Positions 9,425 to 18,289 of a stretch of 64,000 nucleotides of DNA are shown piece after piece; position 1 is the stretch's first letter, and each line of letters opens with the position of its first letter. Source of the stretch: JABHIE01 sp964584805 (GTDB lineage: Bacteria; Planctomycetota; UBA1135); NCBI GenBank assembly GCA_964584805.1, contig CAZPAY010000010.1, forward strand, positions 14,201 through 78,200, read 5' to 3'. Below the pieces are notes generated by a model. It did not search any database. It had not been told where the DNA came from and saw only the letters and a list, made by a program, of their open reading frames with translations. The position numbers and the translations under genes were made by a program.

Positions 9425-9444
9425 TTTTCCACAGGTTTTCCACA
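9425..9444 (+). promoter_or_regulatory. Tandem DnaA boxes between tatA and moaB
   Basis: Two identical nonamers TTTTCCACA at 9425-9433 and 9436-9444, in the same direction and exactly 11 bp apart. TTWTNCACA is the usual DnaA-box consensus, so both match. They lie in the 151-bp gap between the convergent tatA and moaB genes, about 18 kb from dnaA. The remainder of the gap (9296-9424) shows only an eight-T run near 9323. Confidence 0.55.
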
Positions 9445-9446
9445 GT

Positions 9447-9974
9447 TTACATTCTTGGAAACAATGCCGGAAAGGAGCAAGGCAAAGTGCGGGCATCAAG
9501 CTGAGGCAGAATGATGTCTTCGAGAGCCAAACGACAAGCTCCGCGCGAGCCCGGAAGGCAGAAAACGAGCAGCTTTCCAATCAAACCAGCCGAAGCTCGT
9601 GATTGAATACAGGCTGTTGATATTTCCTTGTAAGAAAGCATTCGAAAGAGCTCGCCAAAGCCGGGCAGTATCTTGGTGTAGAGCGGCTCAACAGCCTCGG
9701 GCGTAACATCTCGCGCGGTAACGCCAGTGCCGCCTGTAACCAATACCGCATGAACGGAAGCAGCGCCCACCCATTTTTGCAACTGCGCCTGAATGGCGTC
9801 CGTTTCGTCTTTGACAATAATCCGCTCTTGCGCATGATGGCCAGCACTCTCAAGGATACTTGCCAAATATTGCCCCGAAGTGTCCGTTTCAAGAGTGCGT
9901 GTGTCAGAAACGACCAAAATGCCTACTTGCAGTTTTTGGAATTCAGCTGGCTCGTGATGATGTGCGTGTTTCAT
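9447..9974 (-). CDS. moaB: Molybdenum cofactor biosynthesis protein B
   Basis: MoaB/MogA-family protein that adenylates molybdopterin during molybdenum cofactor synthesis. The 175 residues contain the conserved VGILVVSDTRT strand, the TGGTGVTARDVTPEAVEP loop that binds molybdopterin, and GFGELFRMLSY. The C-terminal LPGSRGACRLALEDIILPQL also matches. The ATG at 9974 is preceded by the stop of no other gene; the neighbour upstream on the same strand is the beta-CASP nuclease, two bases away. No other moa or moe gene is present here. Confidence 0.92.
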   Translation of the reverse strand: MKHAHHHEPAEFQKLQVGILVVSDTRTLETDTSGQYLASILESAGHHAQERIIVKDETDAIQAQLQKWVGAASVHAVLVTGGTGVTARDVTPEAVEPLYTKILPGFGELFRMLSYKEISTACIQSRASAGLIGKLLVFCLPGSRGACRLALEDIILPQLDARTLPCSFPALFPRM

Positions 9975-9976
9975 GA

Positions 9977-11413
9977 TTAAATGCGAAAGGATTGTTGCTC
10001 TACAGGTTCTTCGATCCTCGCGAAACCTGCCTGGTTTAGGTTCTTCACTAGTGATTGTCGTTGGCCATCCTCGCCGTGAACCAAAAACAAAATCTGCGTT
10101 GTCGGCGCATGCGGCTTTAACGCTCGCAGCAAATCATCCTGGTCGGCATGCGCGGAAAACCCGTCCATGCGAGTGAGCTTGGCGCGCACAGGATAGCGTT
10201 CGCCAAGAATGGAAACCTCCTTGGCCCCATCAATCAAATGGCGCCCCAGTGTGTGCTCGGCTTGAAAGCCAACAACCAATAGTTCTGTTTCAGGGCTTCC
10301 AACCCAATTCGCAAGATGGTGCAGAATGCGCCCCGTTTCCATCATGCCGGAGGCCGACAAAACGATGATCGGCCCAGGGTGACTGTTTAGCAACTTGCTC
10401 TCGTTCACCGATTCCGTGAACCGAACGCCCGGACACAGGCTTTGCGCTCGGCCATCAATACATTCCAATTGCTCTAAGGCGTCGTCGTCAAAATAGCGGC
10501 AATAATTTTTTACGACAGAAGTTGCGGCTGTCGCAAGAGGGCTGTCTACAACAACGGGGACTTGCGGCACCACGCCAGATTCAAAAACGCGCCCTAGTTC
10601 GTAAAGTATGTTCTGCGTGCGGCCCACGGCAAACGCCGGGATTAAGAGCCGACCCTTTCCGCGCGCAACGAGACGCTGCACCGCCTTGGCCAAATCTTTT
10701 TGCATATCAATAAGGCCGGGGTGTGATTTGCCGCCGTAAGTGCTTTCCGAAATAATTACATCGGCTGGCAGCAAGGGCTCGGGGTCTCGCAACAAAGGAA
10801 GCCCAGCTCGGCCATAATCGCCCGTAAAGACAATTCGTCGAACTTCACCGTTTTCCGTTGCCTCAATTTCGACCCAAGCAGAGCCCAAAATATGCCCCGC
10901 TTCATGAAAACGCGCACGCACACCTTCGACGACAAAAAACCACTCGCCGTAACGCTGCGAAACAAAACGACCCAGCGTTTCATCTACATCTTCATCTAAG
11001 TATAGAGGAAGCACCTCGCCACTAAGGGTCGGGTGCTTTCCTTTTCGTCCACCGCGCACCTTTTCTCTCAAACGCTTTTTATTTAAGAACTCAGCATCCT
11101 TCAACAAAATGTGGGCGCAGTCATGCAACAAGATTGTGCACAAATCTCGCGTGCCGTGCGTTGCATGAATCGTCCCGCGAAACCCTTCCCGGACGAGCAT
11201 GGGTAATTTGCCGGAATGATCAATGTGTGCATGCGACTGAATCACGGCGTCGATGCCGCTTGCGTCAAAATGAAATTTGGCGTTCCGCAGATAACTATCT
11301 TTTCGACGACCCTGAAACAAACCACAATCCAAGAGCACCTTATGCTCATTTACGCAAAGCATATGGCAAGACCCTGTTACGCCACGAGCAGCACCAAAAA
11401 ACCTAATATCCAA
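9977..11413 (-). CDS. MBL-fold beta-CASP RNA-processing exonuclease
   Basis: Metallo-beta-lactamase/beta-CASP nuclease of 478 residues, related to bacterial homologues of CPSF-73. The metal motif HAHIDHSG is near residues 60-67. Further motifs are VFTGDYGRAGLPLLRDPEPL and, at the C-terminus, the RMMBL segment (VRAKLTRMDGFSAHADQDDLLR) with its final metal-binding His. GTP- or RNA-level substrate choice cannot be deduced. The start is TTG at 11413, giving MDIRFFGAARGVTGSCH, a normal family N-terminus, and it overlaps rnhC by 11 bases. It probably sits in a minus-strand operon with rnhC and the DUF374 gene. Confidence 0.9.
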   Translation of the reverse strand: MDIRFFGAARGVTGSCHMLCVNEHKVLLDCGLFQGRRKDSYLRNAKFHFDASGIDAVIQSHAHIDHSGKLPMLVREGFRGTIHATHGTRDLCTILLHDCAHILLKDAEFLNKKRLREKVRGGRKGKHPTLSGEVLPLYLDEDVDETLGRFVSQRYGEWFFVVEGVRARFHEAGHILGSAWVEIEATENGEVRRIVFTGDYGRAGLPLLRDPEPLLPADVIISESTYGGKSHPGLIDMQKDLAKAVQRLVARGKGRLLIPAFAVGRTQNILYELGRVFESGVVPQVPVVVDSPLATAATSVVKNYCRYFDDDALEQLECIDGRAQSLCPGVRFTESVNESKLLNSHPGPIIVLSASGMMETGRILHHLANWVGSPETELLVVGFQAEHTLGRHLIDGAKEVSILGERYPVRAKLTRMDGFSAHADQDDLLRALKPHAPTTQILFLVHGEDGQRQSLVKNLNQAGFARIEEPVEQQSFRI

Positions 11414-12347
11414 GGGCCTTTACCTGTTTTTTGACATTTGAAAAATGTGTTTTCACAGCAAGCGAAAGTTTTGCGGCACCATGAATCGAAAGATATTTAC
11501 GCAATGCGGGCGGCACTGGCGAGCCGCTCCCCAGCGGAACCCGCATGGCCAAGCGCTCTGTCATTTCGGATCTCTGTGTTAAAAAAGCATCGCGAGCCAA
11601 AACTGATGCGGCGGCTACAGCAGAGTGAGCCTCAGCGCGCGGCACTTCGTAAACCTGTACTGTAGGGTCCGTTTTTTCTAGGCGCGCCCGAACAGGGCAC
11701 CGCGGGCTAAAGCGATCTACGATGGCAAAGTTAGCGCCAACCTCTTTTTGTAAATCATGAATGACTTCCGCATGAAGGGCGGTAAGTAATTGATTTACAT
11801 TAGAACCCAGCTTGGCGTGCCGTTGATTGTATTCCTCAGCGGAAAGCACTGCTTCCCTATGCGCGTATTCTCTTCGAATCCAGGTGGCCAGCACTTGAAT
11901 TTTTTTGTCCGCAATTTTTTTGGAGTCTGTTACGCCTGCCTCGCAAAGTAATTTTTCTCCTGCGGAATCCACAAAAACTGCAGCGACACAAATTCCGCCG
12001 AAGGTGTCTCCTTTTCCGGCTTCGTCTGAACCAATTGCCGGAAGTGCAGAAACAAAGTCGTCAGAAGGGGCGACCTCGTTTACCTTTGATTCTTTCTCTT
12101 TCTTTTCCACCGATTGGCTCGAAACGGCGTGAGCCATCAAAAACCGCGGCTCAAACGATTCGGCGCCTTTGCCCTGCACAACTAATTTCCCAGAAAGATA
12201 ACAATTAATCACCATGCCGTCGCCACGAGCTTGAAAGCGAGCGTGGGCCAGGTTACGAAACTCAAATTGACTTTCGTGCAACAACTTCTCTAAACGAATT
12301 GCCTCGCTATCGCCAATTTTCCAAACGTATGTCTTTGGTGGTGTCAT
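11403..12347 (-). CDS. rnhC: Ribonuclease HIII
   Basis: Removes RNA from RNA-DNA hybrids. The 314 residues match RNase HIII: an N-terminal TBP-like substrate-binding domain (residues 1-85) and a catalytic domain opening with GSDEAGKGDTFGG, whose Asp108 and Glu109 are metal ligands. GVTDSKKI, LHAEVIHDL and the late Asp in AASVLARDAF complete the site. A Lys/Ser/Glu-rich linker joins the domains. The ATG at 12347 overlaps the acyltransferase gene by four bases. RNase HIII is common in Firmicutes and Chlamydia/Planctomycetes-type lineages and rarer in Proteobacteria. Confidence 0.93.
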   Translation of the reverse strand: MTPPKTYVWKIGDSEAIRLEKLLHESQFEFRNLAHARFQARGDGMVINCYLSGKLVVQGKGAESFEPRFLMAHAVSSQSVEKKEKESKVNEVAPSDDFVSALPAIGSDEAGKGDTFGGICVAAVFVDSAGEKLLCEAGVTDSKKIADKKIQVLATWIRREYAHREAVLSAEEYNQRHAKLGSNVNQLLTALHAEVIHDLQKEVGANFAIVDRFSPRCPVRARLEKTDPTVQVYEVPRAEAHSAVAAASVLARDAFLTQRSEMTERLAMRVPLGSGSPVPPALRKYLSIHGAAKLSLAVKTHFSNVKKQVKALGY

Positions 12348-13066
12348 CGAGCGCCGCCCGCAAGTTCTTGTGCTAACTTTTCGACCGACTGGATTGCATC
12401 AATGCATTTGGCTCTAATTGCCTCGAAGGACTCTGTTGAAGCCAAGTCCGATTTATCAACTTGTATGGGGCTGCCATAAACCACTACAACTTTCGAAAAG
12501 GGTTTCGGGATCATCATGCGGTCCCAGGATTTTGCCCTCCACGCACGACTTGCTCCATATCCGTTCGGCAAAAGCGGGCGCTCAATTGCGACCGACAACT
12601 TAAGTGCTCCTGCCGCAAAGGAATGCCGTGGGCCACGAGGGCCGTCTGGGGTAAGCGCATAGCCAAATGGGCTGCGCTTCATTTCCACCATTTCGCGCAA
12701 GGCTTCCCGGCCACCTTTGCTTGATGAACCCCTTACCGTTTCTAGGCCAAGCTTTTTTGTAATGCGGGCAATCACCTCACCGTCATGGTGGCGACTGATT
12801 AATGCTCGCACTGGCTGGCCGCGATGGACAAGCAAAGAGGTGGGTACATGCTCATGCCAAACGACCCAAATTGGGCCGCCCGCAGAAGTCTGTGCCGCTT
12901 GACGGTTTTCAATCGCAACAATCTCAACGCGCCATGTTTTTGCAAGCAATCGCAACAATGTCGTCCCTAGCCACTCTGCCAGAAATTGAATAAACCTACG
13001 GCGCATCCGTTTGCGAAAAGATGGCGCTGGCCGAATGTTTTCTGGAACAGAAGTGGGTTGAGTCAA
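12344..13066 (-). CDS. DUF374-type lysophospholipid acyltransferase-like protein
   Basis: Member of the LPLAT superfamily, DUF374 group, predicted to transfer an acyl chain to a lipid acceptor such as lipid A or a lysophospholipid at the inner membrane. The 240 residues include VVWHEHVPTSLL (variant of the HX4D motif with a displaced acid), ISRHHDGEVIARI, VRGSSSKGG and LTPDGPRGPRH, all typical of DUF374. An N-terminal hydrophobic segment is present. The start is TTG at 13066 (M-T-Q-P-T-S). It overlaps rnhC by four bases. The exact acceptor is unknown; the LPS operon nearby is suggestive only. Confidence 0.8.
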   Translation of the reverse strand: MTQPTSVPENIRPAPSFRKRMRRRFIQFLAEWLGTTLLRLLAKTWRVEIVAIENRQAAQTSAGGPIWVVWHEHVPTSLLVHRGQPVRALISRHHDGEVIARITKKLGLETVRGSSSKGGREALREMVEMKRSPFGYALTPDGPRGPRHSFAAGALKLSVAIERPLLPNGYGASRAWRAKSWDRMMIPKPFSKVVVVYGSPIQVDKSDLASTESFEAIRAKCIDAIQSVEKLAQELAGGAR

Positions 13067-13078
13067 GGCAAGAGCAGT

Positions 13079-14041
13079 TTAGTGTGACGAGCTTGGCTTA
13101 TCTTCGCGAAATGTAACCTCGGAGGCAAGTTCCTCTATTGCTGCTTCTGCTTTGCGCGCACACTCCTCTTCGGAGTACCACTTTGCTTCCATTTCAAGTC
13201 GCTTCTTGCGGCGAGCGCGGCGCACAAATGGATACCCCACGAGTAAACCTAGTGCCATCCAGAGAAAAATTCGAGGCTCGCTGTCCCCAAGCATGGAGTG
13301 AAATGACGAGAGTTCTTTTCGCAAATCGGCCTCGTGAGTAACGACGGACAGACTGGTTAAATTGATGAGTGCTTCGTCAATCGTGGCCCCTTGCCCCATC
13401 GCCCGCAACACTCGTGCAGGAAAATCGCGGCCGTATCGACGAATCAATCGTGAAACCAACCGATAGCCCAAGGCATATCCTTCAGCCGCGCCGGCAGCTT
13501 CAGCGCCAAACGACTTCCGATACTTGGAAAGTGGTGCCAAATCGCCAGTAAAAGACAGCCAGGAAATAGAAACGCCCACGCGCTTCAGAAGAATGTCTTC
13601 AGCAAAAAATTGCGCGACACCCTCATGGAACCAAGCCGGAATTCGAGTGTAAGTTTCGTAACCCAGACCGCTCATGGCATAGTGGGCCATCTCGTGCCGA
13701 AGTGTGTTACGCAGCTGAGCTTGGCCGGCTGCCTCATTTACCGCAAACAAAATGCGAGATTGCGCGGGAAGGGTCACGGCAGCGTACCAATCAGGGACAG
13801 AGGCTCGCCCCATCGCGCGGGCCAAATCTTCACGGCGAGGGACCCATTCAAGATGGCCTTTTTTTGCCTGCGGGGGAAGCTCAAGCCATGCGATGGCCTC
13901 TTGGTAATCCCTGTCGGCTAAAGCCACAAGTGGGGTCACTCGCGGCAATAAACCTTCGGGTGTGTGCCAAGAAAAGAACTCTGTTTCTCCAGCAACAGAC
14001 TGCCCCAAAGCAATACATAACGGAAGAAGAAAAAGAAACAA
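13079..14041 (-). CDS. Secreted, membrane-anchored gluzincin-like peptidase (MA-like)
   Basis: Probable zinc metallopeptidase or peptidase-derived protein of 320 residues. A signal peptide is visible (FLFLLPLCIALGQSVA). Residues 116-120 read HEMAH (HExxH), and 20 residues on comes WFHEGVAQFF with Glu140, the third-ligand layout of gluzincins. A single C-terminal transmembrane helix (FLWMALGLLVGYPFV) is followed by a basic then charged cytoplasmic tail. The start is TTG at 14041, seven bases after the stop of the upstream lipoprotein gene. The substrate is unknown. The architecture recalls the peptidase MA-like family. Confidence 0.62.
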   Translation of the reverse strand: MFLFLLPLCIALGQSVAGETEFFSWHTPEGLLPRVTPLVALADRDYQEAIAWLELPPQAKKGHLEWVPRREDLARAMGRASVPDWYAAVTLPAQSRILFAVNEAAGQAQLRNTLRHEMAHYAMSGLGYETYTRIPAWFHEGVAQFFAEDILLKRVGVSISWLSFTGDLAPLSKYRKSFGAEAAGAAEGYALGYRLVSRLIRRYGRDFPARVLRAMGQGATIDEALINLTSLSVVTHEADLRKELSSFHSMLGDSEPRIFLWMALGLLVGYPFVRRARRKKRLEMEAKWYSEEECARKAEAAIEELASEVTFREDKPSSSH

Positions 14042-14047
14042 AGCCGA

Positions 14048-15865
14048 CTAAAACTCTAATTCGCTATCACTATCTAATGGGTTGAAAAGTGGAAACGGCT
14101 CACCCGTCGATTGCTCAACAAGTTTGATTCCAAGGGGGCCTGCGTTTATTAAAAACCCCGCAATCAGGGCGAGATCGGCAATTGCAAAGTTACTTTGATA
14201 ATTCAGCCACAGCCGGTCTTCATCAAAAACCATAAGGGTGTGCGCGGGTTGCAATTCTTTTGCCAAGAGGCTCAGGTTGGGGATCTTCTCTAAATCAAAC
14301 GGTAAATCTCTCAGTAAGGCCGAGCCACCATCTTGGCCAGATGCTGCCATAGAAAGTGCGCCTACACCCATTTGCGCCAGACTCATCGCTTGCTCAATTT
14401 GAGGTCGCCAATTTTCCCAAAGTGCAAAATTCGAGTCGCGCGGAATGGATGTAAAAAACTGACTCGCATCGTCTACATTTAGGATGTTGTCCGCAAGTGG
14501 CCGAATCGGCTTACGCAACGCCGCCTTAATGGAAGGCACGTCCCATCCAAAAATTAGCCATCCGTCCGGATGGAGGGCCAAGGTTGGCTCAAGGGTGATT
14601 GGCAGGCTACCCAGGCTGGGCAATGACCCGCCCAACCCCTGGTAAGTAAAATAGGGCGACCCCGCTTTATCTACCATTTTGCCGCTTTCATCCTTCACGC
14701 GCAATTTCATCCGTTTACCCCGAATAAAGGCCTTTCCTGTCGTTTGGTCAATATTATTCGGGTCGTTTAAAACGAGGCGCATTCCTTTTTCAAACTCTGT
14801 TTGGAAAACATCCATGTTTGAAACCTCAAAGGCAAAGTAACCGCTCGGCATCAAGCCCTTTGTGCGCGACCAGCCCCAATATTGGCTACCGAGCCCAGCA
14901 AACAAAACTTCTAAATCCAAATCTGTTTCTTCGGGCAACTTGCCCAAGACATACTCCTGGAAAACGCCTGATAAGTCAAAGTCCCCCACCAAGGCCACAT
15001 CTGATTTTTCTGGGATGTATTTCAATAATTCGGGATTGAATTTCCCGAAGTATTTAACCCATGTAGGGGAAGCGCCCTCTTTGTAGCGTAAGGACAAATC
15101 TGCCACACTGGAGCCTTTATCGTTCCAGCCTGAAAAGATGTAGAGGCTGTCTAGCGCCGAGAAGCTTCCTCCTACTTGCTCCATCCCGCTTGCTCGTCGC
15201 GAGGCCAACGCCGAGGCGTTTGCCCAAACGATGACAGGCGCGCCCGATTGTTGGCTTAAGCGCCAGTCCGCGCGAAAACATTTGAGGCTCGACAATGGCT
15301 CTAACAATTCACCTGATTCGCCAATGACAATCTCCACACGATTGTCAATCAATTGAACCCCAATGTTATCTCCAAGTTCACCTCGCGCTTCTATTTTGGA
15401 AACGAAATCAAAGAATAGGGATGCCTTTTCTTTTGAGATCAGTGTCCATTCAATAAAACTATGAGGCTGTGGAGAATCTACATGGGCGAAGCAAATATTT
15501 TCGTAAGCTCCCCAGTCCAACAAAGATGGGTCGAGTGCGAGCTCGCTTGACTTGTCTTTGAGCGCCATCCACAGTTCCCCGCACTCAACTTCGGCGGTGG
15601 CGAAAAAGTCGCGCAACTCTGGGTGCCCCCAAGTGCGCCCGAGGCAGCTTTGTGAACCAAGCGACTGAATTTCAGAAAAGTCAGAAACTGAAACAAGCAA
15701 AAGGGTCTCTGCTGGCAAACGGTCTACTAGTGGAGGAAAAACGAGTGGGGCCTCTACTGCTACTTTTGGCTCTATCTCAACTTTCGATTTCTGTGTTTGC
15801 TCATATTCAGCGGAACAGGCAAAAACTGAAAAGAGAAGGGCGCTGCTTAAAAGGAATGATTTCAT
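14048..15865 (-). CDS. Uncharacterised large lipoprotein
   Basis: I do not recognise a family. The chosen ATG at 15865 gives MKSFLLSSALLFSVFACSAEY, a lipoprotein signal with the lipid-bearing Cys17; the frame remains open 14 codons further upstream, but that would bury the signal. The mature protein (about 590 residues) is acidic, soluble and rich in Trp and Gly-Ser turns, without transmembrane helices or obvious repeats. It is probably anchored in the outer or inner membrane facing the periplasm. It is followed after seven bases by the peptidase-like gene, so the two are likely cotranscribed. Confidence 0.65.
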   Translation of the reverse strand: MKSFLLSSALLFSVFACSAEYEQTQKSKVEIEPKVAVEAPLVFPPLVDRLPAETLLLVSVSDFSEIQSLGSQSCLGRTWGHPELRDFFATAEVECGELWMALKDKSSELALDPSLLDWGAYENICFAHVDSPQPHSFIEWTLISKEKASLFFDFVSKIEARGELGDNIGVQLIDNRVEIVIGESGELLEPLSSLKCFRADWRLSQQSGAPVIVWANASALASRRASGMEQVGGSFSALDSLYIFSGWNDKGSSVADLSLRYKEGASPTWVKYFGKFNPELLKYIPEKSDVALVGDFDLSGVFQEYVLGKLPEETDLDLEVLFAGLGSQYWGWSRTKGLMPSGYFAFEVSNMDVFQTEFEKGMRLVLNDPNNIDQTTGKAFIRGKRMKLRVKDESGKMVDKAGSPYFTYQGLGGSLPSLGSLPITLEPTLALHPDGWLIFGWDVPSIKAALRKPIRPLADNILNVDDASQFFTSIPRDSNFALWENWRPQIEQAMSLAQMGVGALSMAASGQDGGSALLRDLPFDLEKIPNLSLLAKELQPAHTLMVFDEDRLWLNYQSNFAIADLALIAGFLINAGPLGIKLVEQSTGEPFPLFNPLDSDSELEF

Positions 15866-15978
15866 GGTTTCTTGGGTGTATTCCGAAACATACTCTACGA
15901 ACACCAATCAAAAGTTTGAGGGATTTTTGGCGGCAGGATAAACTCATTAGTCGGGGCGCTGAACGCCCCCTGTAAATT

Positions 15979-16377
15979 GTGCGCTACATCCGCCCCTCCC
16001 TTTTCTTCGCCTTGCTGTTTTTGGCGCTCGCCGCCTGCCAAGGTCCGCAAACGCTATCCGGCGCTGCCGCAATTGCGCTTCAAGATGTGCCCACGCCCTC
16101 AGGCTTTTCCCTCTCGGCAAAGCACCCTCGGCCGCATTTCGTCGTCGCTGGCCATGAGTACCGAGCGGGCACCGCTCACCTTTGGGGGCCCGGCAATCAC
16201 GAGTCAATCACCACCTATATGCACCAAGCGCTGCCCGACTTTGGCTGGCAGCTCAGCAACGACATTTGGGCAAAAGACAGCGCTCGACTTTCGTTCTCCG
16301 TAACCACTGCCCCACAGGGCGCTTACAACTCAACCGAGCGGGCCACTCTCGCCATCAAGCTCTGGTCCGCACGCTAA
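15979..16377 (+). CDS. Small uncharacterised lipoprotein
   Basis: A 132-residue protein with a clear lipoprotein signal: a hydrophobic stretch ending LALAAC, with the lipid-modified Cys at residue 20. The mature part is about 110 residues with no recognised motif; patterns such as FGWQLSNDIW and ARLSFSVTT suggest a small beta-rich domain. The start is GTG at 15979. The TAA is followed two bases later by the ATG of the cyclophilin-like gene, so the pair is likely an operon. Confidence 0.65.
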   Translation: MRYIRPSLFFALLFLALAACQGPQTLSGAAAIALQDVPTPSGFSLSAKHPRPHFVVAGHEYRAGTAHLWGPGNHESITTYMHQALPDFGWQLSNDIWAKDSARLSFSVTTAPQGAYNSTERATLAIKLWSAR

Positions 16378-16379
16378 TC

Positions 16380-17279
16380 ATGACAACTCACACAACCGAA
16401 ATCCCGGGCGGCTCTTTAACCGAGTGGTTCAACAAAAACCGCATGACCCTCGTGGTCTTCGCCGCCGTAATCCTTGGCCTTGGTCTCTACAAGCGCTTTG
16501 TGCCACAGATGCAGCGCGATGCACGGATGGCCTCCTGGGAAGCTCTTATGGAGCTAAGGTCCTCGGGGCTAACCGCTTTTGAGGCCGACCAACTGCCAGA
16601 AACGCTAAGTCGCGCCAAGCTAGACACGACCACCTTCCCATGGTTGGCCGCGATGGCTGCCCACTCGGCGCTGCAAACGCAAGACACTGATGCCTACGCC
16701 ATCCTGCTCCCCGAGCTAAACGCACTCAGCGAGAGCCACGCTGGAATCAGCGTCAATGGCGAAAACCTTTTCGCACTCCTCTCGAGCCGCATGGGAGACT
16801 CAGCTCCAAATGCAGCGGCCAACGCCACCCCTAGCGGAACAAAAATCGGCATCACCTTAACCGACTCAGCAGGCGACACTTACGCGCTTTCGTACGGACT
16901 CTACGAGGCCGTTGCTCCAGCCGCCTGCGCCCAGCTACTTGGCGCTATCGAAACGGGCGCTTTAATGGATCGTGAGCTTTCCCCTGCAGGCGCAAACACC
17001 TTCAAGGCCGGTGGGCTTGGCGAAGCAGACGCAGAGCCGCTTCCCCTAGAGCGCCAATTTGGCTGGTTTCACGAAGTAGGCACCCTCGCGACCACGCCCG
17101 ACTTTAAGGCTGGCGGCGGCATGCAGTCCGGAAGCGAGTTCCTCTTGCTTTTTGAAAACGCCTACCACCAAGACGGTCGCTCAAGCGTTTTTGGAAAACT
17201 GCTCAATAGCGACATCCTGGAAAGGCTAGGCAATCGCCCCGAAGGTAGCCTTACAATAACCGACGCCTCTATTCAGTAA
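16380..17279 (+). CDS. Membrane-anchored cyclophilin-like protein
   Basis: A 299-residue protein with one N-terminal membrane helix (TLVVFAAVILGLGLY, about residues 22-37) and a periplasmic remainder. The C-terminal half resembles a divergent peptidyl-prolyl isomerase of the cyclophilin type: IGITLTDSAGDTYALSYGLYEAVAPAACA parallels the first strand and helix, and FGWFHEVGTLATTP plus SEFLLLF and SSVFGKLL parallel the GTLSMA, QFFI and VFGKV motifs. The catalytic Arg is not evident, so activity is doubtful. The ATG at 16380 follows the lipoprotein stop by two bases; an open frame extends farther upstream but overlaps that gene. Confidence 0.58.
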   Translation: MTTHTTEIPGGSLTEWFNKNRMTLVVFAAVILGLGLYKRFVPQMQRDARMASWEALMELRSSGLTAFEADQLPETLSRAKLDTTTFPWLAAMAAHSALQTQDTDAYAILLPELNALSESHAGISVNGENLFALLSSRMGDSAPNAAANATPSGTKIGITLTDSAGDTYALSYGLYEAVAPAACAQLLGAIETGALMDRELSPAGANTFKAGGLGEADAEPLPLERQFGWFHEVGTLATTPDFKAGGGMQSGSEFLLLFENAYHQDGRSSVFGKLLNSDILERLGNRPEGSLTITDASIQ

Positions 17280-17312
17280 CGCTACGCGGCAAAGAAGCGG
17301 CAGGCAAGAAGC

Positions 17313-18209
17313 CTAGCCCTCCATCAATTCACGGGACTCGTCTTCGCTCACGCCCAGCTGAGTGGAAAGACGATCCAGCGCCTCGAGGTCCTGGAAATGC
17401 AAAACGAGACGGCCGCCCCCTCGCGCCAACAACCGCACTTCGCTTTTCAGCCCAAGCTTACGCGTAATGCGCTCTTGGAGGTCAGCCACCCAGGCTGGCT
17501 TCCGCGGCCGAGCCTGCCTCGGCGTGACGGCGCCAACTTTATCCGCACTCACGCAGAGCGCTTCTGTCGCGCGGACAGACAGCCCATCGGACAGAATTTT
17601 TTCGTAGGTGCTTTGCTGCAAGGTGCTTCCATTGAGCCGCAAAAGGGCCCTGGCGTGCCCGGCGCTGATTGTTTCACGTGAAACAGCGGCCTGCAGCTCG
17701 GTTGGCAGCTCCAGTAGGCGGACTAGGTTTGCCACGGTAGAGCGCTCCATCCCCAGCCTCTCTGCAATCTGTCCCTGCGTCATTCCGTGTTCGCCGAGTA
17801 GTTTTTGGCACGCCTTTGCCTTTTCAATTGCATCTAAGTCTTCTCGTTGGATGTTCTCAATCAGGGCCAGCTCGAACCTTTCGGCGGCGGAGGTTGGCTT
17901 GGGTCGCAGCAATACAGGAATCTGCTTCATTCCCGCTAACTGTGCTGCGCGCCAGCGGCGCTCGCCTGCAAGGATCTCGTACTGGCCCTCCCCCAGTTCT
18001 GTTACGACTATAGGCTGCATCATCCCATGCCGCCGCAGGCTCTCAGACAGCTTGGCCACGCCGCGCTCTAAATCCTTGCGCGGCTGCTGCGAGCTTGCGG
18101 ATAGCGCATCGGGAGAAATCCAAAGTGGTCCTCCGCCCTCTTGGGCGTCGACAGCATGCCGATGGTCGAGAAGGGAAGAAAGTCCTTTTCCTAGTTTCTT
18201 TGAAGCCAT
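17313..18209 (-). CDS. parB: Chromosome partitioning protein ParB
   Basis: DNA-binding CTPase-type clamp that loads at parS and spreads to organise the origin region. The ATG at 18209 gives the standard N-terminus MASKKLGKGLSSLL; the 72 codons open upstream look unlike a ParB and are rejected. In order: ILAGERRWRAAQLAG (nucleotide-binding box), ELALIENIQREDL, a helix-turn-helix (MTQGQIAERLGMERSTVANLVRLL), AGHARALL, and a C-terminal dimerisation segment. The length, 298 residues, is typical. An exact parS site lies within the coding sequence. parA is not adjacent but 7 kb away on the other strand. Confidence 0.95.
   Translation of the reverse strand: MASKKLGKGLSSLLDHRHAVDAQEGGGPLWISPDALSASSQQPRKDLERGVAKLSESLRRHGMMQPIVVTELGEGQYEILAGERRWRAAQLAGMKQIPVLLRPKPTSAAERFELALIENIQREDLDAIEKAKACQKLLGEHGMTQGQIAERLGMERSTVANLVRLLELPTELQAAVSRETISAGHARALLRLNGSTLQQSTYEKILSDGLSVRATEALCVSADKVGAVTPRQARPRKPAWVADLQERITRKLGLKSEVRLLARGGGRLVLHFQDLEALDRLSTQLGVSEDESRELMEG
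17670..17685. promoter_or_regulatory. parS: parS centromere site inside parB
   Basis: The 16-bp palindrome TGTTTCACGTGAAACA is a perfect match to the bacterial parS consensus. It lies within parB and encodes A-V-S-R-E-T in the frame of that gene. Bacillus subtilis carries a parS inside its parB homologue (spo0J) in the same way. A perfect 16-bp palindrome of this sequence is very unlikely by chance, and the ParB gene here is the natural partner. Confidence 0.93.
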
Positions 18210-18289
18210 GATTTCGGGTTTGGTTCGGGTTTTCGAGAGCCTATAGTGATAAGCGTAACGAAAACACCCTCGACACCTCAACTGCAAGA

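Noticed and set aside
16182..16379. Long in-frame extension upstream of the cyclophilin-like gene
   Set aside because: It overlaps the lipoprotein gene in another frame; the ATG at 16380 follows that gene's stop by two bases.
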